64,000 nt of DNA from Myxococcaceae bacterium JPH2 (GTDB lineage: Bacteria > Myxococcota > Myxococcia > Myxococcales > Myxococcaceae): the NCBI GenBank assembly GCA_016458225.1, contig JAEMGR010000005.1:620001-684000 (forward strand), written 5' to 3'. Positions 29,790 to 39,555 of this stretch are shown piece after piece. Numbering within the stretch: position 1 is the first letter of the stretch; the number at the start of each line of letters is the position of its first letter. Below the pieces are notes generated by a model. The model ran no database searches and was not told the DNA's origin. It saw nothing but the letters and a program-made list of their open reading frames with translations. Made by a program: the position numbers and the translations under genes.

Positions 29790-30755
29790 ATGCGCGCTCC
29801 CTGTCGCCCGCTCCCCGCGGATGGACGTTTCCTCCAGTCCGTCGGTCCCACGCCGCTCGTCCCTGTGAAGCTGGACGCGGATGGACCCACCATCTGGTGC
29901 AAGCTCGAGTTCCTCAACCCCAGCGGCTCCACCAAGGACCGCATCGCGCGGTACATGCTGGAGAAGGCCTGGCGCCTGGGTGAGCTGTGCCCGGGCGGCA
30001 AGGTGGTGGAGGCCTCCAGCGGCTCGACGAGCATCGCCCTGGCGCTGGCCAGCGCGCAGATGGGCTGCAGCTTCACCGCGGTCATGCCCGAGGGCGTGAC
30101 GGACGAGCGCCTCCTGACCATCCGCGCGTATGGCGGTGACGTGCTGCTCGTCCCGCGCGCCGAGGGCATCCGTGGCGCCATCGCCCGCGCCGAGTCCTTC
30201 GCGAAGGAGCACGGCGCCTATGCGCCGCGCCAGTTCGAGAACCCCGACAACGCCGAGGCGCACCGCGTGTGGACGGGGCAGGAGATTCTCGCGCAGGTGC
30301 CGGGCGGGCTCGTGCACGGCGTGGTGAGCGGCGTGGGCACCGGCGGCACCGTGGTGGGCCTGTATCAGGCGTTCGCGGAGGCCGGCTGTCCGGTGACGGC
30401 GTTCGTCGCGCGGCCCGTGGCGGGCCTCGGCTGCGACATCGAGTGCTGCAGCTTCAGCTCGCGCGTGCCGGGCGTGGTGGACGGCCTGTCGCGGCTGTAC
30501 CGCGAGGCCGACATGCCGGGCACCGTGGAGCTGGACATCTCCGACGACGTGGCCATGGGCACCGCGCGCGCGCTCATCCGCCGAGGCTTCCCCGTGGGCC
30601 CGTCCTCGGGCCTCAACTACGCGGCCGCCGTCGAGGCCGCCAGGCGCCTGGGGCCCAGCGCGCAGGTGGTGACGGTGTTCCCGGACCGCATGGAGCGCTA
30701 CTTCTCCACCGAGCTCATCCAGCCGAAGCCCGCGCCCGCCAAGGGCGTGGCCTAG
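29790..30755 (+). CDS. Cysteine synthase family PLP-dependent enzyme
   Basis: A 321-residue fold-type II PLP enzyme. FLNPSGSTKDRIA places the Schiff-base lysine at Lys49; VVEASSGSTSIALALA and VSGVGTGGTVVGLY are the asparagine-like and phosphate-binding loops. The whole-length pattern fits CysK/CysM, cystathionine beta-synthase and siderophore enzyme SbnA relatives. It can use serine or O-acetylserine-type substrates, but which one is not decided. The usual SAT-binding C-terminal signature was not checked. Good GGAGGAGG five bases upstream fixes the start; much longer open frame upstream is not used. It is divergent from the histidine kinase. Confidence 0.85.
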   Translation: MRAPCRPLPADGRFLQSVGPTPLVPVKLDADGPTIWCKLEFLNPSGSTKDRIARYMLEKAWRLGELCPGGKVVEASSGSTSIALALASAQMGCSFTAVMPEGVTDERLLTIRAYGGDVLLVPRAEGIRGAIARAESFAKEHGAYAPRQFENPDNAEAHRVWTGQEILAQVPGGLVHGVVSGVGTGGTVVGLYQAFAEAGCPVTAFVARPVAGLGCDIECCSFSSRVPGVVDGLSRLYREADMPGTVELDISDDVAMGTARALIRRGFPVGPSSGLNYAAAVEAARRLGPSAQVVTVFPDRMERYFSTELIQPKPAPAKGVA

Positions 30756-30771
30756 CAGTCCCGTCTCACGG

Positions 30772-31602
30772 CTACGGCCGGGCTTCGTCCGAGGAGCCCG
30801 GCCGCGCGCCGCTCTGCCCCAACCGCCGCAGGGCCTCCGCCGTCGCCGCGTCCGCTGGGAAGAAGGACTCGATGGCCAGCTCCGACAGCGTGATGTCGTT
30901 GGCCGTGCCGAACACGGTGATGGTGCTGAACAGCGAGAGCTGACCCGCTTCCGTGTCGAGCCGCAGCGGCACCACCACGCCCACGTCCGGGGACTCGTGC
31001 ATGGACGACCCGCCCGCGGGCGCGGGCAGCGCCTTGAGTTCCTCCAGCAGGTTCGACAGCGTGCTGTCGGTCGACATCTCCACCTGACGGTGCAGCCGCG
31101 CCAGCAGGTGTCCGCGCCACTGCGCCAGGTTGACGATGCGCGGGGCGAGTCCTCGCGGATGCAGGCTCAGCCGCAGCACGTTCACCGGCGGCTGGAGCAG
31201 CGCAGGGTCCACGCCCACGAGCAGCGGCGCGATGGCCCCGTTCGCGGAGACGAGCGTCCAGTGGCGATCCACCGCGAGGGCCGGATAGGGCTCGTGTCCC
31301 GAGAGCACCATGTCCACGGCCTCGCGCGCGGCGCGCAGCGCGGGGTCATCCAACTGCCGCTCTACGTAAGTAGGCGCATGGCCGGCGGCCACCAGCAGGC
31401 CGTTGCGGTCGCGCAGCGGAATCTCCAGCTCCTCGGCCAGGTGGAGAATCATCTCCCGGCTGGGAATCGAGCGCCCCGTCTCCATGAAGCTGATGTGCCG
31501 CGTGGAGACTTCCGCGCGCAGGGCCAGCTCCATCTGACTGATGCCCCGCTGCTGGCGCCACTTGCGCAGCAGCTCTCCGACAGGACGACTCCGGGGTGCC
31601 AT
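30772..31602 (-). CDS. XRE-family regulator with MmyB-like ligand domain
   Basis: A 276-residue transcription factor. Residues 6-60 form a Cro/C1-type helix-turn-helix (GELLRKWRQQRGISQMELALRAEVSTRHISFMETGRSIPS). Residues about 95-270 match the MmyB-like ligand-binding domain (HEPYPALAVDRHWTLVSANGAIAPLL, and SPDVGVVVPLRLDTEAGQLSLFSTITVFGTANDITLSEL). Such proteins sense unknown ligands, often lipids or fatty acids, and regulate a neighbouring enzyme or transport gene. Here it is divergent from a small membrane protein gene at 31760, a likely target. The 3' end converges on the PLP-enzyme gene with 16 bases between. Confidence 0.88.
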   Translation of the reverse strand: MAPRSRPVGELLRKWRQQRGISQMELALRAEVSTRHISFMETGRSIPSREMILHLAEELEIPLRDRNGLLVAAGHAPTYVERQLDDPALRAAREAVDMVLSGHEPYPALAVDRHWTLVSANGAIAPLLVGVDPALLQPPVNVLRLSLHPRGLAPRIVNLAQWRGHLLARLHRQVEMSTDSTLSNLLEELKALPAPAGGSSMHESPDVGVVVPLRLDTEAGQLSLFSTITVFGTANDITLSELAIESFFPADAATAEALRRLGQSGARPGSSDEARP

Positions 31603-31759
31603 GGCCGCTCACCATAAGCAGGGGCCACGCGCCAATCCACCGGATGCGCACCCCCCCCGGCAATTACCTCGCGCGTCATCGCGGGCCTCGAGCGACCTCT
31701 CTACTTTGCGACTCACTCACCGGGCGGCACCGCACGCCGCCCTCACCCAGGAGCAGAGC

Positions 31760-32167
31760 ATGGACACCGTCGCCAACTCCCAGTCCCCGCTGCGCAAGGC
31801 CTTCATCCTCGACGCCGTCGCCACGAGCGCCATGGGCGTGATGCTCGCCGCGGGCGCCGGGATGCTCACCTCCTTGCTCGGCCTGCCCGTGGAGTTGCTG
31901 CGCTGGACCGGCCTCGCGCTCATCCCCTTCGGCGCCATCCTCGCCGTGGTGGGGATGCGGCAGAACATCCCGGCGGGACTCGCCTGGCTCCTCATCGGCT
32001 GCAACGCGATGTGGGTGGTGGACAGCCTGCTGCTCCCCTTGAGCGGCTGGGTGCAGGCCACCGCGCTGGGCACGGTCTTCGTGGTGGGCCAGGGCCTGGT
32101 GGTCGCGGTGTTCGTGGGCCTGGAAGTCGCGGGGCTCCGTCGCGCGCAGCGCTCCAGCGTGGCCTGA
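31760..32167 (+). CDS. Small four-helix membrane protein
   Basis: A 135-residue integral membrane protein with four predicted hydrophobic helices (AFILDAVATSAMGVMLAAGAGML, WTGLALIPFGAILAVVGM, GLAWLLIGCNAMWVVDSLLL, LGTVFVVGQGLVVAVFVGLE). No enzymatic motif is visible. The layout, short loops and charged C-terminal end (RRAQRSSVA) recall DoxX-like or related small inner-membrane proteins, but no family was firmly recognised. It is divergent from the MmyB-type regulator, with 157 bases between starts; the regulator may control it. The ATG was chosen because GGAG lies 7-10 bases upstream and an earlier open frame shows no membrane helix. Confidence 0.7.
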   Translation: MDTVANSQSPLRKAFILDAVATSAMGVMLAAGAGMLTSLLGLPVELLRWTGLALIPFGAILAVVGMRQNIPAGLAWLLIGCNAMWVVDSLLLPLSGWVQATALGTVFVVGQGLVVAVFVGLEVAGLRRAQRSSVA

Positions 32168-32265
32168 CCTCCGGGGTGCGCCGCCCGGCCCCGTGAAGGG
32201 CAACCGGGCGGCCCCTCGGGGCAGGACAGGCGCGCAGGACACCGGCGCTATAGTCCGCGCCCACC

Positions 32266-33630
32266 ATGAAGAAGGACTCCCTCTCGGGACGCACCCGGCG
32301 CGCGGCCTGGCGCGAACTGTGGCTCACGCTCGCCCCCGCGCTGCTGCTCGTCGCCGCGGCGTTCGCCGGCACCTTCTATTTCGTCCAGCCCGCGCCCCCC
32401 ATGAAGCTCGTGCTCGCGGTGGCGCCCGACGAAGGCGGCTTCAAGTACTACGCGCGCCGCTATCAAGAGTTCCTCGCGCGACACGGCGTCACCCTGGAGC
32501 TGCGCGCCACGAAGGGCTCCGCCGAGAACCTCGCGCTGCTCAACTCGGACACTCCGGGCGCCGACGTGGCCTTCGTGCAGAGCGGCACGCCCGGCATCGA
32601 CAAGGTCAGCCACGTGCTGTCGCTGGGCAGCGTGGCCTATGTGCCCCTCTGGGTGTTCTACCGAGGCGAGAGCGTGGAGGACCTGCGCGGACTCCAGGGC
32701 CGGCGCATCGCCGTGGGCCCCGAGGAGAGCGGCACGCGGGCCCTGGCGCTCACCCTCTTGAAGGCCAACGGCGCGGACGCGTCCCCCGCCACCGAGCTGC
32801 TCCCGTACGAGCGCGCCGAGGCCATCGAGCAGCTCAAGGCCGGACAGGTGGACGCGGTGTTCCTCGTCTCTCCCGCCGAGTCGCCGGCCATCCAGAAGCT
32901 CGCGGCGATCCCCGGCGTGCGCCTGCTCGACTTCGTGCGCGCCGAGGCCTATGTGCGTCGCTACCCGTACCTGTCGAAGCTCGTGCTCCCGCGCGGCGTC
33001 TTCGACCTGGCCCGGGACGTTCCAGCGAAGGACGTGACGCTCGTGGCGCCCACCGCGAACCTGGTGGTGACGGACCGCCTGCACCCGGCGCTCAAGTACC
33101 TGCTCCTGCGCGCCGCGAGCGAGGTCCACGGCGGCTCCGGCCTGCTGGACCGGGCTGGTGAGTTCCCGTCACCGCGTGAAGCGGGGCTCGTGCTCGGCAG
33201 CGAGGCGCGGCGCTACTACGAGTCCGGTGTCCCGCTGCTCCAGCGTCACCTGCCCTTCTGGGCCGCGAACCTGGTGGATCGGCTGTGGGTGATGTTGGTG
33301 CCCTTCATCGCGGTGGTGGTGCCGCTGGGCAAGGCCGTGCCCGCGTTCCTCCTGTGGCGCGTGCGCTCGCGCATCTTCAAGTGGTACGCGCGACTCAAGG
33401 AGATCGAGATTCAGCTCGAGGAGAACCCCGGCCGCCCCATGCTGGAAGGGATGCTCGCGCGACTCGACGAGGCCGAGCGCGAGGTGAACCGCATCCCCAT
33501 GCCCATCGCCTACGCGGAGAACCTCTACTTCTTCCGCGAGCACATCGACGTGGTGCGCCGCCGCATCACCCGCCGACTGACGGACGCGCCCTCGGAGAGC
33601 ATCGACCCCGCGGTCTCCGCGTTGAGCTGA
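32266..33630 (+). CDS. TAXI-type solute-binding protein with C-terminal membrane anchor and coiled coil
   Basis: A 454-residue protein. Residue 22-44 is an uncleaved-looking membrane segment (LTLAPALLLVAAAFAGTFYFV). From about residue 48 comes a TAXI/NMT1-type binding fold: KLVLAVAPDEGGFKYYARRYQEFLARHGVTLELRATKGSAENLALL, then DVAFVQSG, GSVAYVPLWVFYRG and VGPEESGTRALALTLL. Near residue 340 there is a second hydrophobic stretch (LWVMLVPFIAVVVPLGKAVPAFLLW), then a charged helical tail (EIEIQLEENPGRPMLEGMLARLDEAEREVNRIP) that looks coiled. TAXI proteins usually feed TRAP permeases; none lies nearby, so this may be a sensor or an assembly protein. Start taken at MKKDSLSG. Confidence 0.72.
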   Translation: MKKDSLSGRTRRAAWRELWLTLAPALLLVAAAFAGTFYFVQPAPPMKLVLAVAPDEGGFKYYARRYQEFLARHGVTLELRATKGSAENLALLNSDTPGADVAFVQSGTPGIDKVSHVLSLGSVAYVPLWVFYRGESVEDLRGLQGRRIAVGPEESGTRALALTLLKANGADASPATELLPYERAEAIEQLKAGQVDAVFLVSPAESPAIQKLAAIPGVRLLDFVRAEAYVRRYPYLSKLVLPRGVFDLARDVPAKDVTLVAPTANLVVTDRLHPALKYLLLRAASEVHGGSGLLDRAGEFPSPREAGLVLGSEARRYYESGVPLLQRHLPFWAANLVDRLWVMLVPFIAVVVPLGKAVPAFLLWRVRSRIFKWYARLKEIEIQLEENPGRPMLEGMLARLDEAEREVNRIPMPIAYAENLYFFREHIDVVRRRITRRLTDAPSESIDPAVSALS

Positions 33631-33641
33631 CGGACTCCGGG

Positions 33642-34730
33642 CTAGGTGCGCATGCGCAGCCGCGTCTCGTGCACGGCATCCAGGGGCGCGGTCTTCTCGC
33701 GCTCCGCGGAGCGCAGCAGGCGCAGGATGCTGGGCCCCAGCACATCAATCTCCGTGGACGCGTACGTCTCCGTGCCGAAGCGCTGAATCGTCTTGAGCTG
33801 CTCCTCCAAGATGCGCACGTCCTGCCGGAAGATGTGCAGCGCCACCGGCACGGCGAGCGGCAGCACCGCGCGCAAGAGCAGCCGGGGCAGCGGCAACCGG
33901 AACGTGGCCACCGCGTACACCTGCGTGTCGTAGTCGGACACCGGCGTCATCGCGGAGGTGACGAGGATGTGGCTGCCCTCGCCGATTCGGTACTCCACCT
34001 GCGCGATGGACGGCAGCAGGAAGCGGTCGAAGTGCTGCACCACGCCGCCTCCGGGCGCGAGCACCCGGCCCACCAGTCCCGTCGGGCGCGGCTCGCCCAC
34101 GTACTCCGCCTCCACCCGGTCCGCGCTCCGGCGCACGACGACGTCGATGTCGTTGCGCTTCGCCTCGGTGCGAAAGAGGCCGCCGTGCAGGTAGGCGGTG
34201 TGCGGAACATCCAGCGTGTTCTCCAGCACCGCGTGCAGCGTGCCCGGCGCGCGCAGCACGCGGCGCACCGTGGTGTAGTCCGCGGCGTCCAGCAGCGGGA
34301 AGCGGAAGGGCTCGGAGGTCGGCTCGACGCCGGGCGTGGAGTAGACCCAGATGAAGCCGTCCTGCTCGCGGGTGGCGTACGAGGCCGCGCAGCGCGACTT
34401 CGCGGCGGGCTCACCGAGGAACCCCGGGATGGCGCGGCACTGGCCCTCCCGGTCGAACTTCCACCCGTGATAGCCGCACTGGAGCTGCCCGTCCCGCACC
34501 TGCCCCAGGGACAGCGGCACGTTGCGGTGAGGGCAGCGGTCCAACAGCGCGGCGGGCTTGCCCGTCTCGTCGCGGAAGAGGACGAGCGGCGTGCCTTGCA
34601 GCGTGCGCGCCACGGGCTTGCGACCCAGCTCCCGTGACGCGCAGAGGATGAACCACGAATTCGGCAGGCGGACGACCGAGACATGGCCCGCGGGGGCGGC
34701 AGGGGTTCGCGACTCCTCGCGAGCGTTCAT
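33642..34730 (-). CDS. Rieske-type aromatic ring-hydroxylating oxygenase
   Basis: A 362-residue oxygenase component with a Rieske [2Fe-2S] domain (CPHRNVPLSLG near residue 67 and CGYHGWKFDREG near 85, the CxH...CxxH pattern) and a mononuclear iron domain (ENTLDVPHTAYLHGG near 170, giving the two-His, one-acid facial triad with a later Asp). This class needs a separate ferredoxin/reductase, not seen nearby. Relatives include VanA-type demethylases, pheophorbide a oxygenase-like and cholesterol/steroid oxygenases; the mid-size length suits the VanA/pheophorbide group. No transmembrane segment is obvious except a modest hydrophobic stretch around LLLRAVLPLAVPVALHIF. The ATG is preceded by no strong Shine-Dalgarno. 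Substrate unknown. Confidence 0.85.
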   Translation of the reverse strand: MNAREESRTPAAPAGHVSVVRLPNSWFILCASRELGRKPVARTLQGTPLVLFRDETGKPAALLDRCPHRNVPLSLGQVRDGQLQCGYHGWKFDREGQCRAIPGFLGEPAAKSRCAASYATREQDGFIWVYSTPGVEPTSEPFRFPLLDAADYTTVRRVLRAPGTLHAVLENTLDVPHTAYLHGGLFRTEAKRNDIDVVVRRSADRVEAEYVGEPRPTGLVGRVLAPGGGVVQHFDRFLLPSIAQVEYRIGEGSHILVTSAMTPVSDYDTQVYAVATFRLPLPRLLLRAVLPLAVPVALHIFRQDVRILEEQLKTIQRFGTETYASTEIDVLGPSILRLLRSAEREKTAPLDAVHETRLRMRT

Positions 34731-34765
34731 GCCGCCAGTCTAATGTCACCCGCGCCCGGCGTGCG

Positions 34766-37261
34766 CTAGAGCTTCAGCCGACGCAGCCTGAGGGCGTTTC
34801 CGATGACGGACACCGACGAGAGGCTCATCGCCGCGCTGGCGAAGATGGGGCTCAGGAGCAGGCCGAACACCGGATACAGGACGCCCGCCGCCAGGGGCAC
34901 GCCCAGCAGGTTGTAGATGAAGGCGAAGAAGAGGTTCTGCCGGATGTTGCGCAGCACGCCCTCGCTCAACCGGCGCGCTCGGACGATGCCGCGCAGGTCT
35001 CCCTTCACCAGCGTCACGCCCGCGCTCTCCATCGCGATGTCCGTGCCCGTGCCCATGGCGATGCCCACATCCGCCTGAGCGAGCGCTGGGGCATCGTTCA
35101 CCCCGTCCCCCGCCATCGCCACCACGCGCCCCTCCTGCTGGAGCTTGCGCACCGCGTCTCCCTTCCCGTCCGGGAGCACGCCCGCGATGACCTCGGTGAT
35201 GCCCAGCCGCTTCGCCACCGCCTCGGCCGTGGTGCGGCTGTCGCCGGTGAGCATCACCACGCGCAGGCCCTCGGAGCGAAGCTGCGCCAGCGCCTCGGGC
35301 GTGGTGTCCTTCACCGGGTCTTCCACGCCCAACAGCCCCGCCAGCCGTCCGCCCGCCGACACGAGCACCACCGTCTGGCCCTCCGCGCGCAGGGACTCGG
35401 CGCGCTCCGTCAGGGCCCGAGCGTCCACGCCGCGAGCGTTCATCAGCGCCGCGTTGCCCAGGGCGACATCGGTTCCGTCCACGCGCCCGGTGACGCCCTG
35501 CCCCGTGTGGGACTGGAAGCCCTCCACCGACGCGAGCACCACGCCCTGCGCCTGCGCACCGGCCACGATGGCCGCCGCGAGCGGATGCTCACTGCCGCGC
35601 TCCAGGCTCGCGGCCAGCCGCAGCAGGTGCGACGCATCCAGACCCGCGGCGGGAAGCACCGTGACGAGTTGGGGCTTGCCCTGCGTCAGCGTGCCCGTCT
35701 TGTCCACCACCAGGGTGTCCACCGCCGCCAGCCGCTCCAGCGCCGCCGCGTCTTTGATGAGCACGCCCACGCCCGCGCCTCGGCCCGTGCCCACCATGAC
35801 GGACATGGGCGTGGCCAGGCCCAGCGCGCACGGGCACGCGATGATGAGCACCGCCACCGCGTTGACGAGCGCATGCGCCAGCCGCGGCTCCGGGCCCCAG
35901 ATGGCCCACACCGCCGCCGTCAGCACCGCCACCGCGATGACCGCCGGCACGAAGACGCTGGCCACCTTGTCCGCCAACCGCTGGATGGGCGCGCGGGTCC
36001 GCTGCGCCTCGCTCACCCGCTGGACGATGCGAGAGAGGAGCGTGTCACGCCCCACGCGCTCCGCGCGCATCACCCACGAGCCCGTGCCGTTCACCGTCCC
36101 GCCCGTCACCTTCGCGCCCGCCGACTTCTCCACCGGCACGGACTCGCCCGTCACCATCGACTCGTCCACCGCGCTGGCGCCCTCCAGCACCACGCCATCC
36201 ACCGGGACCTTCTCGCCAGGGCGCACCCGGAGCCTGTCCCCCACGTGCACGTGAGACAGCGGCACGTCCTCCTCGTGGCCATCCTCCCGAACGCGCCGAG
36301 CAATGGCCGGGGCCAGGCTCAACAGCGCCCGCAGCGCGCCGGACGTGGCGTGCCGCGCTCGCAGCTCCAACACCTGCCCCAACGCCACCAGGGTGACGAT
36401 GACCGCCGCCGCCTCGAAGTAGACGGGCGCCGTGCCGCCGTGGCCGGTGCGCGCGCCCTCGGGCAGCGCGTGGGGGAACAGGGTGCTCACCACGCTGAAG
36501 ACGTAGGCCGCGCCCGTGCCCAGCGCGATGAGGGTGAACATGTTCAGGTGCCGGTTGCGCACCGACGTCCAGCCGCGCTGGAAGAACGGCGCGCCGCCCC
36601 AGAGCACCACCGGCGTGGCCAGCACCAGCTGCGCCCACGCGAGCAACGCGGGCGACACCGCGTGCTGCAACGGCTGCCCCGGAATCATGTCCGACATGGC
36701 CAGGATGAGGAGCGGCACGGACAGCGCCACGCCCACCCAGAAGCGCAGCGTCATCGAGCGCAGCTCGGGGTCTGGCGGCTCCTCGGGCAGCACGGTGCGC
36801 GGCTCCAGCGCCATGCCGCACTTGGGGCACGCGCCGGGGTGCTCGCTCACCACCTCGGGGTGCATGGGGCAGGTGTACTCGACGCGCGCCTCCAGCACGG
36901 GCGGCGACTCGGGCTCCAGCGCCATGCCGCACTTGGGGCACGCGCCCGGGTGGTCCTGCCGGACCTCGGGGTCCATGGGGCAGATGTACGCGGTGCCCGG
37001 GGGCGCGGCCGGCGCGGGCTCGGCGGCGGCGGGCTCCAGGAAGCGCCGGGGGTCGGCGCGGAAGCGCTCGCGGCACTTCGGGTTGCAGAAGAAGTACGTG
37101 TGGCCGTCGTGCTCCAGGCTGCCCCCCTTGGGGGCGTGGCGGTCCACCTTCATTCCGCAGACCGGGTCGATGGCGGGCTCCCCGACCTCGGGGGTCGGCG
37201 GATGCGCGTGGCCATGGGGGTCGGCGTGAGCGTGGGAGTGCGCGTGCGGGCGGGACGACAT
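34766..37261 (-). CDS. Copper-translocating P1B-type ATPase with three N-terminal metal-binding modules
   Basis: An 831-residue inner-membrane ATPase. N-terminus: His-rich start (residues 1-20), a YHS domain (DPVCGMKVD, near 32-76), then two copies of the heavy-metal-binding motif [23 protein letters not shown] and [23 protein letters not shown] (near 91 and 127). Then helices, TGE near [10 protein letters not shown], the CPC membrane motif in [11 protein letters not shown] near 470, DKTGTLTQG with the phosphorylated Asp near 511, and [15 protein letters not shown] and the metal modules point to Cu(I) (or Ag) export, CopA/CopB type. The E. coli-type CxxC ferredoxin-like domain is replaced by the ribbon modules. 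A CorE-like sigma factor lies about 2.9 kb away. Start ATG at 37261 has weak Shine-Dalgarno. Confidence 0.93.
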   Translation of the reverse strand: MSSRPHAHSHAHADPHGHAHPPTPEVGEPAIDPVCGMKVDRHAPKGGSLEHDGHTYFFCNPKCRERFRADPRRFLEPAAAEPAPAAPPGTAYICPMDPEVRQDHPGACPKCGMALEPESPPVLEARVEYTCPMHPEVVSEHPGACPKCGMALEPRTVLPEEPPDPELRSMTLRFWVGVALSVPLLILAMSDMIPGQPLQHAVSPALLAWAQLVLATPVVLWGGAPFFQRGWTSVRNRHLNMFTLIALGTGAAYVFSVVSTLFPHALPEGARTGHGGTAPVYFEAAAVIVTLVALGQVLELRARHATSGALRALLSLAPAIARRVREDGHEEDVPLSHVHVGDRLRVRPGEKVPVDGVVLEGASAVDESMVTGESVPVEKSAGAKVTGGTVNGTGSWVMRAERVGRDTLLSRIVQRVSEAQRTRAPIQRLADKVASVFVPAVIAVAVLTAAVWAIWGPEPRLAHALVNAVAVLIIACPCALGLATPMSVMVGTGRGAGVGVLIKDAAALERLAAVDTLVVDKTGTLTQGKPQLVTVLPAAGLDASHLLRLAASLERGSEHPLAAAIVAGAQAQGVVLASVEGFQSHTGQGVTGRVDGTDVALGNAALMNARGVDARALTERAESLRAEGQTVVLVSAGGRLAGLLGVEDPVKDTTPEALAQLRSEGLRVVMLTGDSRTTAEAVAKRLGITEVIAGVLPDGKGDAVRKLQQEGRVVAMAGDGVNDAPALAQADVGIAMGTGTDIAMESAGVTLVKGDLRGIVRARRLSEGVLRNIRQNLFFAFIYNLLGVPLAAGVLYPVFGLLLSPIFASAAMSLSSVSVIGNALRLRRLKL

Positions 37262-37309
37262 GTCGGTTCAGCTCCTTTTCATCCCGGCCAACGGAGCACC
37301 CGGCGGCCT

Positions 37310-37325
37310 CTTACACAGGGGTAAG
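37310..37325. promoter_or_regulatory. Short inverted repeat upstream of the copper ATPase
   Basis: CTTAC-acaggg-GTAAG lies in the 239-base gap between the ATPase start (37261, leftward) and a divergent lipoprotein start (37501). It is about 50 bases ahead of the ATPase ATG, where a metalloregulator site might sit. Five-base arms alone could occur by chance. No identified consensus is claimed. Confidence 0.3.
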
Positions 37326-37500
37326 CGCGAAAGTGCCGGGGGGAACCATCGGTTTGCCTCCCCGCCGCCTCGGGAACCGGGCAGGCTGCGCGCCTTCGGG
37401 CCGAAAACGACCCGGAGTCCGGGCTCGCTCCGTACTCCGAGGCGGGCAAGGGGGCGGCCCCTCGCTTTCGAGGGCACCGCGCCGTCTGGGGAGCTGCGTG

Positions 37501-39552
37501 ATGCGTGGGACTTGGGGGACCTGGGCCGTGTGCGCCCTGGTCATCAGCGGATGCGACGGAATCTCCATCAGCCCCGCGCATGCCTCGCGCGCGCGGACCC
37601 TCGCCGAGCCGCCGGGAGAGAACTGTCCCCTGGGCGGACAGGCCGTGCAGACGGGCCTGGACACGGACAAGAGCGGCCAGCTCGATGACGCCGAGGTCAC
37701 CAGCACCACCTACGTCTGCGCGGCCACCCCGCTCGCCGCGCGCACCCGCGTCCTGCCGGAGCCCACCGGGGCCCACTGCGAGTGGGGCGGACAGGCCGTG
37801 CAGACGGGCCTGGACCTGGATGCGAACGGGCGGCTCGACGACGCGGAGGTGACGGCGACCGAGTACCTCTGCGCCTCGCGGACGCCCGAGGTCCTGGTGC
37901 GCACGCGCAGCTTCGGGCCCGATGCCCGCTGCGCGAATGGTGGCCAGGAGACCTCCGCCGGAATGGACACGAACGCGGACGGACAGCTCGCGGAGGGGGA
38001 GGTCACCCGGACGACGGTGGCGTGCCTCACGCCCGCGCCCGTGCTCGTCCGACTGAGCCCGACCGAGCCCCCCGTCGCCTGCGTCCGCGCGGGCGTGCTC
38101 GTGGAGGCGGGCCCCGACACCAACGCGAACCAGGTGCTGGACCCCACCGAGGTGCGCGCCGTGACAGGCATCTGCGACACCACGCTGGCCCGCGTCCTCG
38201 CGCGAACCCGCCCCGAGCCCGCGGGCGAGGTCTGCGCCCTGGGCGGCACGCGGGTGCTCGTGGGGGAGGACCGCGACGAAAACGGGCAGCTCGAGGACGC
38301 CGAGGCCAGCACCTTCGCCACGGTGTGCGAGGCCGCGCCCACGCTGGAGGGCACCTACGTGGTGCGTGGTCCGGCGGACCTCGCGGCGCTCCAAGGCGTC
38401 GCGCGCATCGTGGGCGGGCTGGAGTTGGTGGGCAAGGAGCTCACCGAGGTGAAGCTGCCCGCGCTGACGACCGTGGAGGGCGCGCTGAGCATCACGGACA
38501 CGCTCCGCCTGGAGCGCGTCCAGCTCCCGAGCCTGCGACTCGTGCAGGCCGACGTCATCGTGCGCAACAACACGCGGCTCGAGACCTTGGAGCTGGGTCC
38601 GCAGCGCGCGCCCGAGCAAGGCACCAAGAGCGAGTGGTGGGTGCAGGGGTCGCTCCACGTCGAGAACAACCCCTCGCTGGCGAGCCTGGGCGGGATGGCC
38701 TTCATGGTGCCTCGCCTGAGCATCAACGTGCACAACAACGCCAACCTGCGGGTGCCCGGTGAGATGAGCATGGTCGAGAACCTGCTCGGCTCGCTCGTCC
38801 TCCAGGACAACCCCCAGTTGCAGAGCATCCCCTTCCCCCGGCTCCAGTCGGCGCAGGCGGATGTGACGATCTGGAACAACAGCGCGCTCCCGAACCTGAC
38901 GGGGCTGGACGCCCTGCGGCGCATCGGGGGCGCGCTCAACATCCGGAACAATGCCCACCTGAGGAGCCTCGTGGGGCTGGACTCGCTCGACTCCGTCGAG
39001 GTGCTCCAGGTGTTCAGCAACCCGGAGCTGAAGACGACGCAGGGGCTCACGAACCTCTACCATGCGCGGCTCCTGGAGTTCTCCAGCAACGGCAGCCTGG
39101 AGTTCGTGGGCGACTTCCTCTCACTTCAGTCGCTGGACACGCTCTACGTGTCGAGCAACGCGTCACTGGTGAGCATCACGGGGATGCCTCGGCTCCAGGC
39201 CCTCAACGAGCGCCTCTTCCTCCACAACAACCCCTTCCTCGAGGGGCTCAAGGGGCTCGGGGGGCTGCGGTACGTGCGCGCGCTCCAGGTGACCAGCAAT
39301 GCGTCCCTGACGACGCTGGAGCCGCTGCGCAACCTGCGGGAGGTGGAGGAGTTCACGCTCTTCGGCAACCTCAACCTCCTGCGGCTCGACCTGGGGGGAT
39401 TGGCCCGCGTCAGCGCGACGCTCTCCATCGAGAACAACCCCAAGCTGCCCACCTGCCTCGCCACCACGCTGGCCGAACGGACCTACGCCGGCGCGCCCGA
39501 GCAGCTGAACATCTCGGGCAACAGCGACGATGCGGCGGCTTGCATGCGGTGA
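37501..39552 (+). CDS. Lipoprotein with five Cys/Asp repeats and receptor-L-domain-like repeats
   Basis: A 683-residue exported lipoprotein (signal ending VCALVISGC, Cys18). Residues about 30-275 contain five repeats of 46-50 residues, each of the form E.PG..C..GG..V..G.D.N.NG.LD..EV..T..VC, a calcium-loop-like D.D.NG.L segment with flanking cysteines; the pattern matches what is catalogued as DUF7151 as far as I recall. From about 285 to the end (GTYVVRGPADLAALQGVARIVGGLELVG...) there are repeats with the beta-helix layout of receptor L-domain/leucine-rich proteins (INVHNNANL, VTIWNNSAL, LNIRNNAHL, LFLHNNPFL). Likely a surface-exposed binding protein; ligand unknown. Divergent from the copper ATPase, then 3 bases from the sigma factor gene (convergent). 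Confidence 0.72.
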   Translation: MRGTWGTWAVCALVISGCDGISISPAHASRARTLAEPPGENCPLGGQAVQTGLDTDKSGQLDDAEVTSTTYVCAATPLAARTRVLPEPTGAHCEWGGQAVQTGLDLDANGRLDDAEVTATEYLCASRTPEVLVRTRSFGPDARCANGGQETSAGMDTNADGQLAEGEVTRTTVACLTPAPVLVRLSPTEPPVACVRAGVLVEAGPDTNANQVLDPTEVRAVTGICDTTLARVLARTRPEPAGEVCALGGTRVLVGEDRDENGQLEDAEASTFATVCEAAPTLEGTYVVRGPADLAALQGVARIVGGLELVGKELTEVKLPALTTVEGALSITDTLRLERVQLPSLRLVQADVIVRNNTRLETLELGPQRAPEQGTKSEWWVQGSLHVENNPSLASLGGMAFMVPRLSINVHNNANLRVPGEMSMVENLLGSLVLQDNPQLQSIPFPRLQSAQADVTIWNNSALPNLTGLDALRRIGGALNIRNNAHLRSLVGLDSLDSVEVLQVFSNPELKTTQGLTNLYHARLLEFSSNGSLEFVGDFLSLQSLDTLYVSSNASLVSITGMPRLQALNERLFLHNNPFLEGLKGLGGLRYVRALQVTSNASLTTLEPLRNLREVEEFTLFGNLNLLRLDLGGLARVSATLSIENNPKLPTCLATTLAERTYAGAPEQLNISGNSDDAAACMR

Positions 39553-39555
39553 GCG

